Source of the DNA: Afipia sp. GAS231
GTDB lineage: Bacteria > Pseudomonadota > Alphaproteobacteria > Rhizobiales > Xanthobacteraceae
Assembly (NCBI RefSeq): GCF_900103365.1
Contig: NZ_LT629703.1
Coordinates: forward strand, 6,558,501 to 6,622,500
Direction of reading: 5' to 3'
DNA length: 64,000 nt
Position numbers and translations under genes: made by a program. This document shows, piece after piece, positions 1 through 8,935 of this stretch; the stretch's first letter is position 1; each line of letters begins with the position of its first letter. Under the pieces are notes generated by a model. The model was not told the DNA's origin, did no database searches, and saw only the letters and a list, made by a program, of their open reading frames with translations.

Positions 1-139
1 GTCTCCGTTGCGGCTATCGGGCATATTGGCCAAGCGAAGCCCGCTGACAAGCCCGCGAGTTGAACACGCATCCAATGCAGTCTCACATCGGATGCGCGCT
101 CGCGTGCGATTGACTCGGCGGACAAACTGCACTTAGTGT

Positions 140-325
140 CTTCGCGACGGTTCCCCTCGGGGATCAAAAGGGAATGCGGTGAGGGACAGTTCTTTGATCC
201 AAGTCCCGATTCCGCGGCTGCCCCCGCAACTGTAAGCGGCGAGTCTTTCGTCAATTGCCACTGGGATCAAGCCCGGGAAGGCGACGAAAGACGGTGACCC
301 GCGAGCCAGGAGACCTGCCGCCAGT
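140..325 (+). promoter_or_regulatory. Cobalamin (B12) riboswitch
   Basis: The leader contains the conserved blocks of the adenosylcobalamin riboswitch in order: an AAAAGGGAA-N-GCGGTG block near 166-181, the B12-box-like CCCCGCAACTGTAAGCGGC near 223-241, GCCACTGGGA near 257-266, and GAGCCAGGAGACC near 303-315 followed by CTGCC. It lies about 120 bases upstream of the TonB-dependent receptor start. In this class, B12 binding normally represses expression of B12 uptake or synthesis genes, so the receptor, PepSY protein and CobU downstream are probably shut off when B12 is plentiful. The boundaries are approximate. Confidence 0.92.
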
Positions 326-447
326 CGTGGTCACACGCGAGCACATTGGGCGGGGTGTCCTGGTGGTAGCCGAACCTTGGCCTTTTGAGCGGGCCAAAGG
401 GGAGACTTCGTTCGCGGTGACGTGCCACGTTAACCGCGAGCCGAACC

Positions 448-2718
448 ATGAACTCCGTCTCCTTCCGTGCGTCGCGACGCACGTCGTTGCTGTATTCCGT
501 TGCGCTCTCCTCCGTGCTCTGGCCGCTCGATGCGTGGTCGCAGAGTTCGACGCAAACGAGCCAGAAGCTCGATCCGGTTGTCGTGACCAACCCGACGCCG
601 ACTGTCACCCCGCTCCCGTCGAACAGCACGAACGACTCCCGTTCCGCCCGCGGAGGCAAGAAGCGTGCGGCCACGGCTGCGGCAACGACGACTTCGGCAA
701 CGGTTCCGACAACTCCCGCAGCTCCGACCCTCACATTGAACCAGACCGCAGGCAGCGGCAGCCGCCTCAACCTGACGCGGCTAGAGACGCCGGCCAGCGT
801 CGAAATCATCAACGCCGAGACCATCGCCGAACGCGGGCAGCACAGCGTCATTGACGCCGTCACCCAGAACGCGACCGGCTTCACCGCGAGCCCCGCGCCC
901 GGCAACGGCAGCCTCTCGTTCAACACCCGCGGCTTCACCGGCAATTCGACGGTCATGACGCTCTACGACGGCACCCGGCTCTATGTCGGCGCCGGCACGC
1001 TGACATTTCCGTTCGACACCTGGTCGGCGCAACGCATCGAGGTGCTGCGCGGGCCGGCGTCGGTGATGTACGGCGAGGGCGCGATCGGCGGCGCCATCAA
1101 CGTGATTTCGAAAATGCCGCTCACCGTTCAGCGCAACGAGGCGGAGGTGTCGCTCGACAGCAACATGACCAAACGGCTCGCGGTCGACAGCGGCGGTCCG
1201 ATCAACAAGGATGTCTCCTATCGCGTCACCGCCATCGGCAACATGTCGGACGGCTGGGTCGAGCGCGACAAGACCTCGAACGTAGCGGTCTCGGCGGCGG
1301 TGCGGGTGCAGGCCTCCGACACGCTGTCATGGACGCTGTCCACGGATTACGGCGACCGCAGTCCGTCGCGCTACTTCGGCACCCCCGTCATCAACGGCGG
1401 AATCATCGAGTCGTTGCGGTTCAAGAACTACAATGTCGGCGACAGCAACATCCGTTACCAGGACAGCTGGAATCAGTTGCGAACGGAGTGGCAGGTTACC
1501 GACAGCATCACGATCCACAATGCGCTGTACTACCTGAACAGCCAGCGGCACTGGCGCGATGTCGAGAGCTACGCCTGGAATCCGGCCAAGGGCACGATCG
1601 ACCGCTCTTCCTATATCGAGATCTTCCACAACCAGCAGCAGGTCGGCGACCGCATGGACGCGACCTTTCGCGGTCATGTGCTCGGGCTGAAGAACGAATT
1701 CGTTGCCGGCTTCGACGTCAACCGGATCGATTTCACCCACACCAACAACTCGCCCTTTAGCGGCACCTCGTCGGTCAATCCGTGGTCGTTCGATCCGGGC
1801 GTGTTTCTCAGCCCGATCCCGACCGTCCCGTCCTTCAATACCGTGACCAACCAGTACGCTTTGTTTGCCGAGGATCGGTTGTCGCTGACCGATCAGTGGA
1901 CGCTGATCGGCGGCGTGCGCCAGGATGAGCCGGTGATCAACCGCACCGACCTGATCACGCCGGCCAACGGCTTCGTCAAATCGTTCTCGGCGACGAGCTG
2001 GCGCGTCGGCACGGTGTACAACCCGGTGAAGGATCTGGCGCTGTACGGGCAATATTCGACGGCGGTCGATCCGGTCGGCAATCTGATCACGCTGGCGACG
2101 ACGCAGAAGGATTTTCAGCTGTCCACCGGCAAGCAGGCCGAGATCGGCATCAAGCAATCGTTCTGGCAGGGCCGCGGCGAATGGACGCTGGCCGGCTATC
2201 AGATCGTGAAGAACAATCTGTTGGCGCGCGATCCGAACAATCCGGCGTTGACCCAGCAGATCGGCCAGCAATCGTCGCGCGGTGTCGAGGCGTCGATCGG
2301 GCTGGTGCTGGATCACGGCTGGCGCATCGACGCCAACACCGCCTGGCTGCGGGCGAAATACGATGATTTCGTCCAGTCGGTGAACGGCGTTGCGGTCAAT
2401 TTCGCCGGCAACGTTCCGGTCAACGTGCCGCAGCAGGTATCGAACGTCTGGCTGACCTGGGCGTTTGCGCCGAATTGGTCGGTCAATGGCGGCGTTCAGA
2501 TCGTCGGCAAGACTTTTGCAGACAACGCCAACACGCTGGCGCATCCGGCCTATAACGTCGTGAATACCGGAGTGCAGTGGAAACCGGACGCCAACACCAC
2601 GCTGTCGCTGCGGGTCTACAACCTGTTCGACAAGATCTACGCGACCTCCGGCGGCACCACGCAGTGGTTGCTGGGCATGCCGCGCACCGCCGAACTCGCA
2701 CTCAACGTGAAGTTCTGA
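448..2718 (+). CDS. TonB-dependent outer-membrane receptor, riboswitch-controlled (probable cobalamin/corrinoid uptake)
   Basis: A 756-residue protein with an N-terminal signal peptide ending near 'DAWSQ' (about residue 32) and a TonB-box-like stretch 'LDPVVVTN' near residue 46. The plug domain spans about 105-220 and includes 'RIEVLRGPASVMYGEGA' followed by 'GGAINVIS', typical of the family. The rest is a beta-barrel ending in the expected terminal phenylalanine ('LALNVKF'). It would import a large ligand across the outer membrane with TonB-ExbB-ExbD energy. The cobalamin riboswitch upstream and CobU downstream point to a corrinoid ligand. By sequence alone it could pass for a siderophore receptor, because PepSY proteins often accompany those. 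The Shine-Dalgarno is weak; the ATG is chosen because the signal peptide starts there. Confidence 0.9.
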   Translation: MNSVSFRASRRTSLLYSVALSSVLWPLDAWSQSSTQTSQKLDPVVVTNPTPTVTPLPSNSTNDSRSARGGKKRAATAAATTTSATVPTTPAAPTLTLNQTAGSGSRLNLTRLETPASVEIINAETIAERGQHSVIDAVTQNATGFTASPAPGNGSLSFNTRGFTGNSTVMTLYDGTRLYVGAGTLTFPFDTWSAQRIEVLRGPASVMYGEGAIGGAINVISKMPLTVQRNEAEVSLDSNMTKRLAVDSGGPINKDVSYRVTAIGNMSDGWVERDKTSNVAVSAAVRVQASDTLSWTLSTDYGDRSPSRYFGTPVINGGIIESLRFKNYNVGDSNIRYQDSWNQLRTEWQVTDSITIHNALYYLNSQRHWRDVESYAWNPAKGTIDRSSYIEIFHNQQQVGDRMDATFRGHVLGLKNEFVAGFDVNRIDFTHTNNSPFSGTSSVNPWSFDPGVFLSPIPTVPSFNTVTNQYALFAEDRLSLTDQWTLIGGVRQDEPVINRTDLITPANGFVKSFSATSWRVGTVYNPVKDLALYGQYSTAVDPVGNLITLATTQKDFQLSTGKQAEIGIKQSFWQGRGEWTLAGYQIVKNNLLARDPNNPALTQQIGQQSSRGVEASIGLVLDHGWRIDANTAWLRAKYDDFVQSVNGVAVNFAGNVPVNVPQQVSNVWLTWAFAPNWSVNGGVQIVGKTFADNANTLAHPAYNVVNTGVQWKPDANTTLSLRVYNLFDKIYATSGGTTQWLLGMPRTAELALNVKF

Positions 2719-2720
2719 CG

Positions 2721-4184
2721 ATGCGGCGCCGGATCATACGGCGGCTGCGCCGATGGCTCTATGTGGTCCATCGCTGGATCGGCATCGGCACCTGCTTGCT
2801 GTTCGCGATGTGGTTCATGTCAGGCGTCGTCATGATGTACGTAGCGTTTCCGCAACTCACCGACGCCGAACGATGGGCGGCGTTGCCGTCGATTGCGTGG
2901 GACAAGGTGCAGGTGAGCCCGGATCGCGCCATGGCGGCCGCTGGCCTCGCGCGCTACCCGCGTGACCTGCGGCTCGCGATGCTGAACGAGGAGCCGGTCT
3001 ACCGGCTGCTTGGCTGGGATGGCGAACGCAAGACCATATCGGCGGTCGACGGCCGCGCCGTCGATCACATCGCACCCGAACAGGCGCTTGCGGTCGCACG
3101 GCATCATCCCAATGCCGTGCGGCCCGAACTGAAGGCGACGGTGGAGCGCGACCAATGGAGCGTCACCGCACGGTTCGATCCGTTGCGGCCGTTTTATCTG
3201 GTTTCGCTCGGCGACCCCGATGGGACCGAGCTCTATATCTCCTCGCGCCACGGCGAGATCGCGCTCGACACCACGCAGACCGAGCGGGTCTGGAACTGGC
3301 TCGGATCGATCCCGCACTGGATCTACCCGACCGTCCTGCGCAAGGACGGCGCCACCTGGCGGCTGGTGGTGCTGTGGATTTCCGGCATCTGCATGGTGAC
3401 GGCCGTGACCGGATTCTGGATCGGCATTTTGCGCATGCGGCTGCGCCGTCGCTACGCCAGCGGCGCGGTTACGCCGTATCGCGGCTGGATGGCCTGGCAC
3501 CATATCGCGGGACTGATCGGCGGCGTCTTCGTGCTGACCTGGATGTTCAGCGGCTGGCTGTCGCTCAATCCCGGGGACTGGTTCGCCGGACGTGGAACGG
3601 CACGGGAGGCGGCGGTTCGCTTTGGCGGTAGCGACGGCCCGCATATGCCGGCCGAGTTTCTGTCGAAACCGCCGTTCGGTGAGCCGCGTCCTGCGGCCGT
3701 CGAAGCGCGCTTCGTCTGGCTCGGCGGCAAGCCGCTGGTGGTGTTGACCGGCCGCGACGGTGGACACCGGACGCTCGACCCGGCAACGGGCAACCCAGCA
3801 CCGTTGTCGGAAGAGCGAATCTTCGAGGCCGCGCACCGGCTGATGCCGAACGCTGCCCTGACGATGCGGCAGCGTCTGGAAGCGCCCGACGCCTACTGGT
3901 ATTCGCATCACCAGCAACGCGTGATGCCGGTGCTGCGGGCAGGGTTTGACGACGACGCCCACACCTGGTTTCACATCGATCCCACGACCGGCGATATATT
4001 GGGCCGCACCGACGACAGCCGCCGGACCTACCGCTGGCTGTTCAATGCGCTGCACAGTTTTGATTTTGCGCTGCTGATTCAATACCGACCGGCATGGGAC
4101 GTTGTGGTGTGGCTGCTGTCGCTGTTTGGACTGATCGTCTCGGTGAGCGGCGTCGTGATCGGCTGGCGGCGTTTGCGGCACTAG
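2721..4184 (+). CDS. PepSY-associated TM domain protein
   Basis: A 487-residue inner-membrane protein starting 2 bases after the receptor stop, so the two are almost certainly cotranscribed and translationally coupled. The PepSY-TM pattern is clear: an N-terminal membrane helix with 'VVHRWIGIGTCLLFAMWF', further helices near residues 215-240 and 255-285 ('MAWHHIAGLIGGVFVLTWMF'), a periplasmic PepSY-like region before the C-terminal helix, and a final helix ('VVVWLLSLFGLIVSVSGVVI'). Members of this family often sit beside TonB receptors and are thought to act in periplasmic redox steps or metal/ligand release. Here the role would be in corrinoid handling, which is inference from position. An in-frame extension upstream overlaps the receptor gene and is rejected. 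Confidence 0.88.
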   Translation: MRRRIIRRLRRWLYVVHRWIGIGTCLLFAMWFMSGVVMMYVAFPQLTDAERWAALPSIAWDKVQVSPDRAMAAAGLARYPRDLRLAMLNEEPVYRLLGWDGERKTISAVDGRAVDHIAPEQALAVARHHPNAVRPELKATVERDQWSVTARFDPLRPFYLVSLGDPDGTELYISSRHGEIALDTTQTERVWNWLGSIPHWIYPTVLRKDGATWRLVVLWISGICMVTAVTGFWIGILRMRLRRRYASGAVTPYRGWMAWHHIAGLIGGVFVLTWMFSGWLSLNPGDWFAGRGTAREAAVRFGGSDGPHMPAEFLSKPPFGEPRPAAVEARFVWLGGKPLVVLTGRDGGHRTLDPATGNPAPLSEERIFEAAHRLMPNAALTMRQRLEAPDAYWYSHHQQRVMPVLRAGFDDDAHTWFHIDPTTGDILGRTDDSRRTYRWLFNALHSFDFALLIQYRPAWDVVVWLLSLFGLIVSVSGVVIGWRRLRH

Positions 4185-4257
4185 GATCGAACGCGCTAGA
4201 CGGTTGTCTTTCGCGCGCCGATGGTTTCTGCTTTGCGAGCAGCCAACAAGAGGGGAC

Positions 4258-4764
4258 ATGGGCAGGATCATTCTGGTGACGGGCGGCGCGCGTTCGGGCA
4301 AAAGCGCGATCGCCGAGGCGCGCGCGCTCAGCCTTGCGCCCCATGCCATCTACATCGCCACCGCCGAAGCCCGCGATGCCGAGATGACCGCGCGGATCGC
4401 GGCGCATCAGGCGCGGCGTGGCGACAACTGGCGCACCCATGCCGAGCCGCTCGATCTGACCGGCGCGCTGGCCGCGACGGACGGCGAGGGGCCGCGGCTG
4501 GTCGATTGCCTGACGCTGTGGCTGACCAACCTGATGCTCGGCGGCCATGACTGGCAGGCGGCCGGCCGCACGCTGGTGGCGGCGCTGCCGGCGCAGGCCG
4601 ATCCGGTGATCTTCGTCACCAACGAGGTCGGCGCCGGCATCGTCCCTGACAATGCGCTGGCCCGCGAATTTCGCGACGCCGCCGGAACTCTCAACCAATG
4701 GGTTGCGGCGGTCGCCGACGAAGTGACCCTGGCGGTGGCCGGGTTGCCGCTCAAGGTGAAGTGA
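4258..4764 (+). CDS. cobU: Bifunctional adenosylcobinamide kinase / adenosylcobinamide-phosphate guanylyltransferase
   Basis: A 168-residue cytoplasmic enzyme that phosphorylates adenosylcobinamide and transfers GMP to it, activating corrinoid for nucleotide-loop assembly. The P-loop 'TGGARSGKSAIAEA' is at the N-terminus. The region 'RIAAHQARRGDNW' carries the histidine expected to be guanylylated. 'LVDCLTLWLTNLM' and 'FVTNEVGAGIVPDN' are family signatures, and the length matches CobU/CobP. The ATG at 4258 is preferred over an upstream in-frame start because the family begins just before the P-loop. It follows the PepSY gene by 73 bases, completing a B12 uptake and salvage unit under the riboswitch. 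Confidence 0.93.
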   Translation: MGRIILVTGGARSGKSAIAEARALSLAPHAIYIATAEARDAEMTARIAAHQARRGDNWRTHAEPLDLTGALAATDGEGPRLVDCLTLWLTNLMLGGHDWQAAGRTLVAALPAQADPVIFVTNEVGAGIVPDNALAREFRDAAGTLNQWVAAVADEVTLAVAGLPLKVK

Positions 4765-4855
4765 AATCAGAGGCGTGAGCCGGTCAAAGACGAGTTTTCC
4801 GGCCGCACCATTCACCCAAGAATTCAGTTCAAGATAAATAACAACAATAGAATCA

Positions 4856-4873
4856 ATATCTTACGAGAGATAT
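4856..4873. promoter_or_regulatory. AT-rich inverted repeat upstream of serA
   Basis: The 220-base gap between cobU and serA is unusually AT-rich for this window. It contains a perfect inverted repeat, ATATCT and AGATAT, separated by six bases. It may be part of the serA promoter or a cobU transcript end, but no T-run follows, so a terminator is unlikely. Confidence 0.3.
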
Positions 4874-4985
4874 TTCTTGTGGGACGATTGATGGATTGAT
4901 TGAACATCTTACCGGCTGAATCGGCTAGAAAGCGGCGCGTGCGCGACCCAGTCCGCGCTTAGTTCATCTATCGCTGAAGGACGCC

Positions 4986-6260
4986 GTGATCGTGCACTCA
5001 AACCGTTCCGCTTTACCGCAACTCTCGCTGCCCAAGGACAAGATCCGGGTCCTGCTGCTCGAAGGCGTCAACGACAGCGCCGTGCAATTGATCGAGTCCG
5101 CCGGCTATTCCAACCTGACGCGGCTGCCCAAGGCGCTCGACGGCGATGCGCTGCACGAAGCCATCAAGGGCGTGCATCTCTTGGGCATCCGCTCCCGCAC
5201 CCAGATCACCCCTGAATTGATCGAGGCGGCGGATCGTCTGATCGCCATCGGCTGCTTCAGCGTCGGTACCAACCAGGTCGATCTCGATGCGGCACGGCGC
5301 AGCGGCATTCCGGTGTTCAATGCGCCGTTTTCCAACACCCGAAGCGTGGCGGAACTGGTGATCGGGGAGATCGTCTTCCTGTTGCGCCGGATCGTCTCGC
5401 GTTCCAACGGCGCCCATCAGGGACGCTGGGACAAATCCGCCGACGACAGCCACGAGGTGAGGGGCAAGACGCTCGGTATTATCGGCTACGGCAATATCGG
5501 CTCGCAGCTCTCGAACCTGGCCGAAGCGTTCGGCATGCGGGTCGTATTCTACGATCACACCGACCGGCTTCGTCATGGCAACACCGAGCCGACGGCGAGC
5601 CTGCATGAGCTGCTGGCGCAGAGCGACGTCGTGACGCTGCATGTGCCGGAGACGCCTGCGACCAACAAGATGATCGGGCGCGACGAAATCCGGGCGATGA
5701 AGCCCGGCGCCTTTTTCATCAACAACAGCCGCGGCTCCGTGGTCGACCTCGACGCGCTGGCCGAGGCGCTGCGGGAAGGCAGGCTTCGTGGCGCCGCGGT
5801 CGACGTCTTTCCGGTCGAGCCGGGCTCGAATGCGGAGCGGTTCGTAACGCCGCTGCAGGGTCTGGAAAATGTCATCCTGACGCCGCACATCGGCGGTTCG
5901 ACCGAAGAGGCGCAAGAGCGCATCGGTGCCGAAGTCGCGCGCAAGCTGGTCGATTACAGCGATTCCGGCTCGACGATGGGCGCGGTCAATTTTCCCCAGG
6001 TCCAGTTGCCGCCGCGGCCATCGGGAACACGGTTCATTCAGGTGCAGCGCAACGTGCCGGGCATGCTTGGCCGCCTGAACGAGGTGCTGGCGCGCCACGC
6101 CGTCAACATTGCCGCGCAATATTACGAGACCGACCACGACGTCGGCTATGTCGTGCTCGACGCCGATGCTTCCGCGGCCGACAGTCAGCGCGTGCTCGCG
6201 GACATCCGGTCGCTGGAAGGCACGATTCGCGCCCGGCTGCTCTACGAATACAAGGCGTAA
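4986..6260 (+). CDS. serA: D-3-phosphoglycerate dehydrogenase
   Basis: A 424-residue enzyme catalysing the first step of serine biosynthesis, NAD-dependent oxidation of 3-phosphoglycerate. The NAD-binding motif is 'GYGNIGSQL' near residue 162. The catalytic Arg lies in 'INNSRGS', and the catalytic His in 'LTPHIGGSTEEAQ'. The C-terminal 75 residues form an ACT-like regulatory domain ('FIQVQRNVPGMLGRLNEVL'), which in the E. coli-type enzyme gives serine feedback inhibition. The length fits that two-domain type rather than the roughly 530-residue rhizobial SerA, so a second SerA may exist elsewhere (inference). The start is GTG at 4986, preceded by GAAGGA five bases upstream. It converges with the next gene, with only 4 bases between the stops. 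Confidence 0.9.
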   Translation: MIVHSNRSALPQLSLPKDKIRVLLLEGVNDSAVQLIESAGYSNLTRLPKALDGDALHEAIKGVHLLGIRSRTQITPELIEAADRLIAIGCFSVGTNQVDLDAARRSGIPVFNAPFSNTRSVAELVIGEIVFLLRRIVSRSNGAHQGRWDKSADDSHEVRGKTLGIIGYGNIGSQLSNLAEAFGMRVVFYDHTDRLRHGNTEPTASLHELLAQSDVVTLHVPETPATNKMIGRDEIRAMKPGAFFINNSRGSVVDLDALAEALREGRLRGAAVDVFPVEPGSNAERFVTPLQGLENVILTPHIGGSTEEAQERIGAEVARKLVDYSDSGSTMGAVNFPQVQLPPRPSGTRFIQVQRNVPGMLGRLNEVLARHAVNIAAQYYETDHDVGYVVLDADASAADSQRVLADIRSLEGTIRARLLYEYKA

Positions 6261-6264
6261 ACCG

Positions 6265-7236
6265 CTACTGCGGCGTGATGCCGGCGTCCTTGATGATCTT
6301 GCCCCATCGCACGGTTTCGCTTTTGAGGAGCGTCTCAAGTGCTGCCGGCGTCGCTTGCTCCGGTTCGACCGGGGTCATGCTGAGTTCGGCGAAGCGGTTG
6401 ACCAACGGTGGATCCTTCAGCGCCTTTTGCAGGGCATCAACCAGCGCATCGACCACCGGCTTGGGCGTGTTGCGCGGCGCGTAGAGTCCGTACCAGGTCG
6501 TGACGTCGAACTTCGGCAGGCCGGCCTCGGTGGCCGTCGGCACGTTGGGCAGGGTCGGGACCCGCTTCTTGCTGGTGATGGCGAAGCCCGGGATGGTCCC
6601 GGCCTGGATATAGGGCGTTGGTCCTGTCGCCGGATCGCAATAGACGTCGATGTGACCGGCAATGATGTCGTTCAGAGCCGGGCCGCCGCCCTTGTAGTAG
6701 ATCGGCGTCAACTTGGTATCGATCGCGCTCATGAACATCAGGCCGCACAGGTGCGAGGCTGAGCCGAGGCCGACATTGCCGTAGGTGACCTTGTCGCCCT
6801 GGGTGCGCACATAGGCCACCAGTTCCTGCAGGTTCTTGGCCGGATAGTTCGCCCGGGCAACCAGGATCATCGGCACGTCGGTGACCATCCCGATCGGCGC
6901 GAAGTCGCCGATCGGATCGAACGGCAGTTTGGCGTAGAGCGCAGGCGCGGTGGCCTGGCCGACATGCATCAGCAGCAGCGTGTAGCCGTCCGGTTCCGCC
7001 TTGGCGACGCGGTTGGTGCCCAGCGTACCGCCGGCGCCGACGACGTTCTCGATCACCACCGTCTGCTTCAGCACGCCGCCCATCGAGCTGCCGAGCAGCC
7101 GGGCGATCACGTCGCCGGGACCGCCAGCCGAGAAGGGGACGATCATCGTGATCGGCCGGTGCGGGAAATCCTGCGCACATAGCGGCAGCGCCGGCGACAG
7201 CAACAGCGCCAGCAGAACTCGGGTTACAAACTTCAT
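6265..7236 (-). CDS. Tripartite tricarboxylate transporter (Bug/TctC) substrate-binding protein
   Basis: A 323-residue periplasmic binding protein with a signal peptide ('LLALLLSPALPLCAQ'). Family motifs are present: 'FPHRPITMIVPFSAGGPGDVIARLL' near residues 25-49, 'VGAGGTLGTNRVAKAEPDGYTLLLMH' and 'TWYGLYAPRNTPKPVVDAL'. Bug proteins bind carboxylates, aromatic acids or similar small molecules. No TctA/TctB membrane genes are adjacent, which is usual for orphan Bug receptors. It lies downstream of a GntR regulator gene on the same strand, with 51 bases between them, and is probably part of the same catabolic island. Confidence 0.93.
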   Translation of the reverse strand: MKFVTRVLLALLLSPALPLCAQDFPHRPITMIVPFSAGGPGDVIARLLGSSMGGVLKQTVVIENVVGAGGTLGTNRVAKAEPDGYTLLLMHVGQATAPALYAKLPFDPIGDFAPIGMVTDVPMILVARANYPAKNLQELVAYVRTQGDKVTYGNVGLGSASHLCGLMFMSAIDTKLTPIYYKGGGPALNDIIAGHIDVYCDPATGPTPYIQAGTIPGFAITSKKRVPTLPNVPTATEAGLPKFDVTTWYGLYAPRNTPKPVVDALVDALQKALKDPPLVNRFAELSMTPVEPEQATPAALETLLKSETVRWGKIIKDAGITPQ

Positions 7237-7287
7237 GGCGTTTCCTGTTTTCTTTTTCTTGTTGTTGAAGCAGTGGGCATAGGTTGG

Positions 7288-8004
7288 CTATTCGTTCGCG
7301 GCGGCCTTTTCGTTCGACGCAGCTGTTCGCTCGATCATGCTGAGCGCGGCGACGGCCGCCGCGTTGATGTGATCGACGCAACATTTCTCGGCGAGATCAG
7401 GGTCGCCGGCCTGAATGGCGCGCCAGATCGCGGTGACTTCGCGCAGGCTCTTGTTGATCCGCTTCGGCTGCGACATCGAGGTAATTCGCAACAGCGTAAT
7501 CCGGTCGTGCAGCGGCTTGAGCATGCGCTCGATGAAGGAGTTCTGGCAGCCTCCGATCAGCGCTGCGTAGAATTCTGTCTTGGCCTCCAGCGCCGTCATC
7601 AGATCGCCTGCGGCGAACGCCGCCTTCAATTTGGTGAGCGCGTTGCCGATCCGGCGTACAACGACGGGATCGTGCAGCCGCGCACATTCGCGTCCGGCAA
7701 AGCCTTCGAGCACGGCGCGCGCGGCATAGAGCTGCTTGGCTTCGTCGAGGCTGATGGTGCTGACGACCGGGCCGCGATGCGGGACGGTATTGACCAGCCC
7801 GTCGGCTTCCAGCGCCCGTAGCGCCTCGCGAATCGAGGGCCGGCTGACACCGGTCATCTCGCAGAGCTCGCGCTCGATCAGCCGCTGGCCCGGTTTCAGC
7901 TTTCCGGACATGATCGCCTCGCGCAGCTTCTGCGCGACCATCGAGCGGACGGTTGGAACGTCCTCGATCCGTAGCGTGGATTGCAATTCAGCGCGTTTGT
8001 CCAT
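7288..8004 (-). CDS. GntR-family (FadR/FCD type) transcriptional regulator
   Basis: A 238-residue regulator. Residues about 20-85 form the winged helix ('LKPGQRLIERELCEMTGVSRPSIREALRALEADGLV'-like, typical GntR). The C-terminal FCD domain (about 95-225) has the expected histidines for a metal-bound ligand pocket ('FYAALIGGCQNSFIERML' and 'CCVDHINAAA'). FCD regulators usually sense organic acids and repress nearby catabolic genes. The likely targets are the adjacent Bug receptor, the SDR/CMD/ABC cluster and the divergent promoter at 17706-17881, which carries a palindrome. Confidence 0.92.
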   Translation of the reverse strand: MDKRAELQSTLRIEDVPTVRSMVAQKLREAIMSGKLKPGQRLIERELCEMTGVSRPSIREALRALEADGLVNTVPHRGPVVSTISLDEAKQLYAARAVLEGFAGRECARLHDPVVVRRIGNALTKLKAAFAAGDLMTALEAKTEFYAALIGGCQNSFIERMLKPLHDRITLLRITSMSQPKRINKSLREVTAIWRAIQAGDPDLAEKCCVDHINAAAVAALSMIERTAASNEKAAANE

Positions 8005-8145
8005 GGTTGACCGCCTTCGTGTCGGCTCCGATTCGATAGCGATGTAGGGGCAGAATCAGTATCTCCGCAATCTGAACATGGGGTGGCTGGTCCAGCGCAA
8101 AGCCTCCGTCATTGGCACTCTCCTGGCGGGGCTGGCCGATGGTGC

Positions 8146-8919
8146 TCATGTGACGGACCATCCGCCATCGATCGGAAGCGTAGCCCCCGTGATATCCTGC
8201 GCCGCCGGACTGCACAGGAAGGCCGCCATGGCGCCGACGGCTTCCAGCGCGATGAACCGCCCGGTCGGCTGCCGGGTCGCCAGATAGTCGCTGGTGGTCT
8301 CGTCGATGGAGCGGCCTTCGCTGGCCGCGATCGACGCAATTTTTTCCTGAATGGCCGGCGTCGGCAGCGTGCCCGGACACAGCGCGTTGCAGGTGATCCC
8401 GCTCCGTGTGGTCTCGATGGCGACCGCGCGGGTCATGCCGACGATGGCGGTCTTGGTGGTGACGTAGTCAATACGATCAGGCACGGCGCGGGTCGAATAG
8501 ATCGACGCCATGTTGATGATGCGGCCCCATTGCCGCGCCTTCATGCCGGGCAGCGCGAGGCGGATCAGGTGGAACGGCGCCGACACGTTGACGGCGAGCG
8601 CCCGGTCCCATCGTTCCGGCGGAAAGTGCTCGACCGGCGAGAAATGCCGCACCACCGCATTGTTGACGAGGATGTCGACCGCACCGACGCGGCCGAGCAG
8701 GGCGGCCATCATGGCTTCGATCGCAGCACGCTGCGACAGATCGGCGGCAATGCTGACGACCTCGACGCCGAATTGCGCGCGAAGACGATCGCCCGAGGCA
8801 GCGGGCTCGGCCAGATCGTGCAGGACGATGTTGGCCCCGGCGCCGGCAAGGCTTTCGGCCACGGCGAGGCCCAGCCCCGCCGTAGCTCCCGTCACCAGTG
8901 CCCATTTGCCCTTCAGCAT
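8146..8919 (-). CDS. SDR-family oxidoreductase
   Basis: A 257-residue short-chain dehydrogenase. The cofactor motif is 'TGATAGLGLAVAESL' near residue 10, and the catalytic Ser lies in 'NMASIYS'. The YxxxK motif is 'DYVTTKTAIV', and the C-terminus 'GATLPIDGGWSVT' is typical of classical SDRs. The usual NNAG is NNAV here, a mild variation. The closest general types are 3-hydroxybutyrate dehydrogenase or 3-oxoacyl reductase; the substrate is unknown. The start at 8919 is chosen because an upstream in-frame extension runs into the CMD gene. It is 16 bases downstream of that gene and probably in one operon with it. Confidence 0.9.
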   Translation of the reverse strand: MLKGKWALVTGATAGLGLAVAESLAGAGANIVLHDLAEPAASGDRLRAQFGVEVVSIAADLSQRAAIEAMMAALLGRVGAVDILVNNAVVRHFSPVEHFPPERWDRALAVNVSAPFHLIRLALPGMKARQWGRIINMASIYSTRAVPDRIDYVTTKTAIVGMTRAVAIETTRSGITCNALCPGTLPTPAIQEKIASIAASEGRSIDETTSDYLATRQPTGRFIALEAVGAMAAFLCSPAAQDITGATLPIDGGWSVT

Positions 8920-8935
8920 CGCGCGAGATCCCGAG

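Noticed and set aside
1..63. Open frame from the window edge to a stop at 61-63 (20 codons), possibly the end of an upstream gene
   Set aside because: It is too short to judge; codon third positions are only mildly GC-rich and no family is recognisable.
1327..2544. 405-codon open frame on the minus strand inside the TonB receptor gene
   Set aside because: It is Arg/Asp-rich, has no family features and is an antisense shadow of a clear receptor gene.
2820..4349. 509-codon minus-strand frame opposite the PepSY gene
   Set aside because: The composition is that of an antisense shadow, and the PepSY frame has clear helices and motifs.
5013..6338. 441-codon minus-strand frame opposite serA
   Set aside because: serA has all catalytic motifs; the antisense frame has none.
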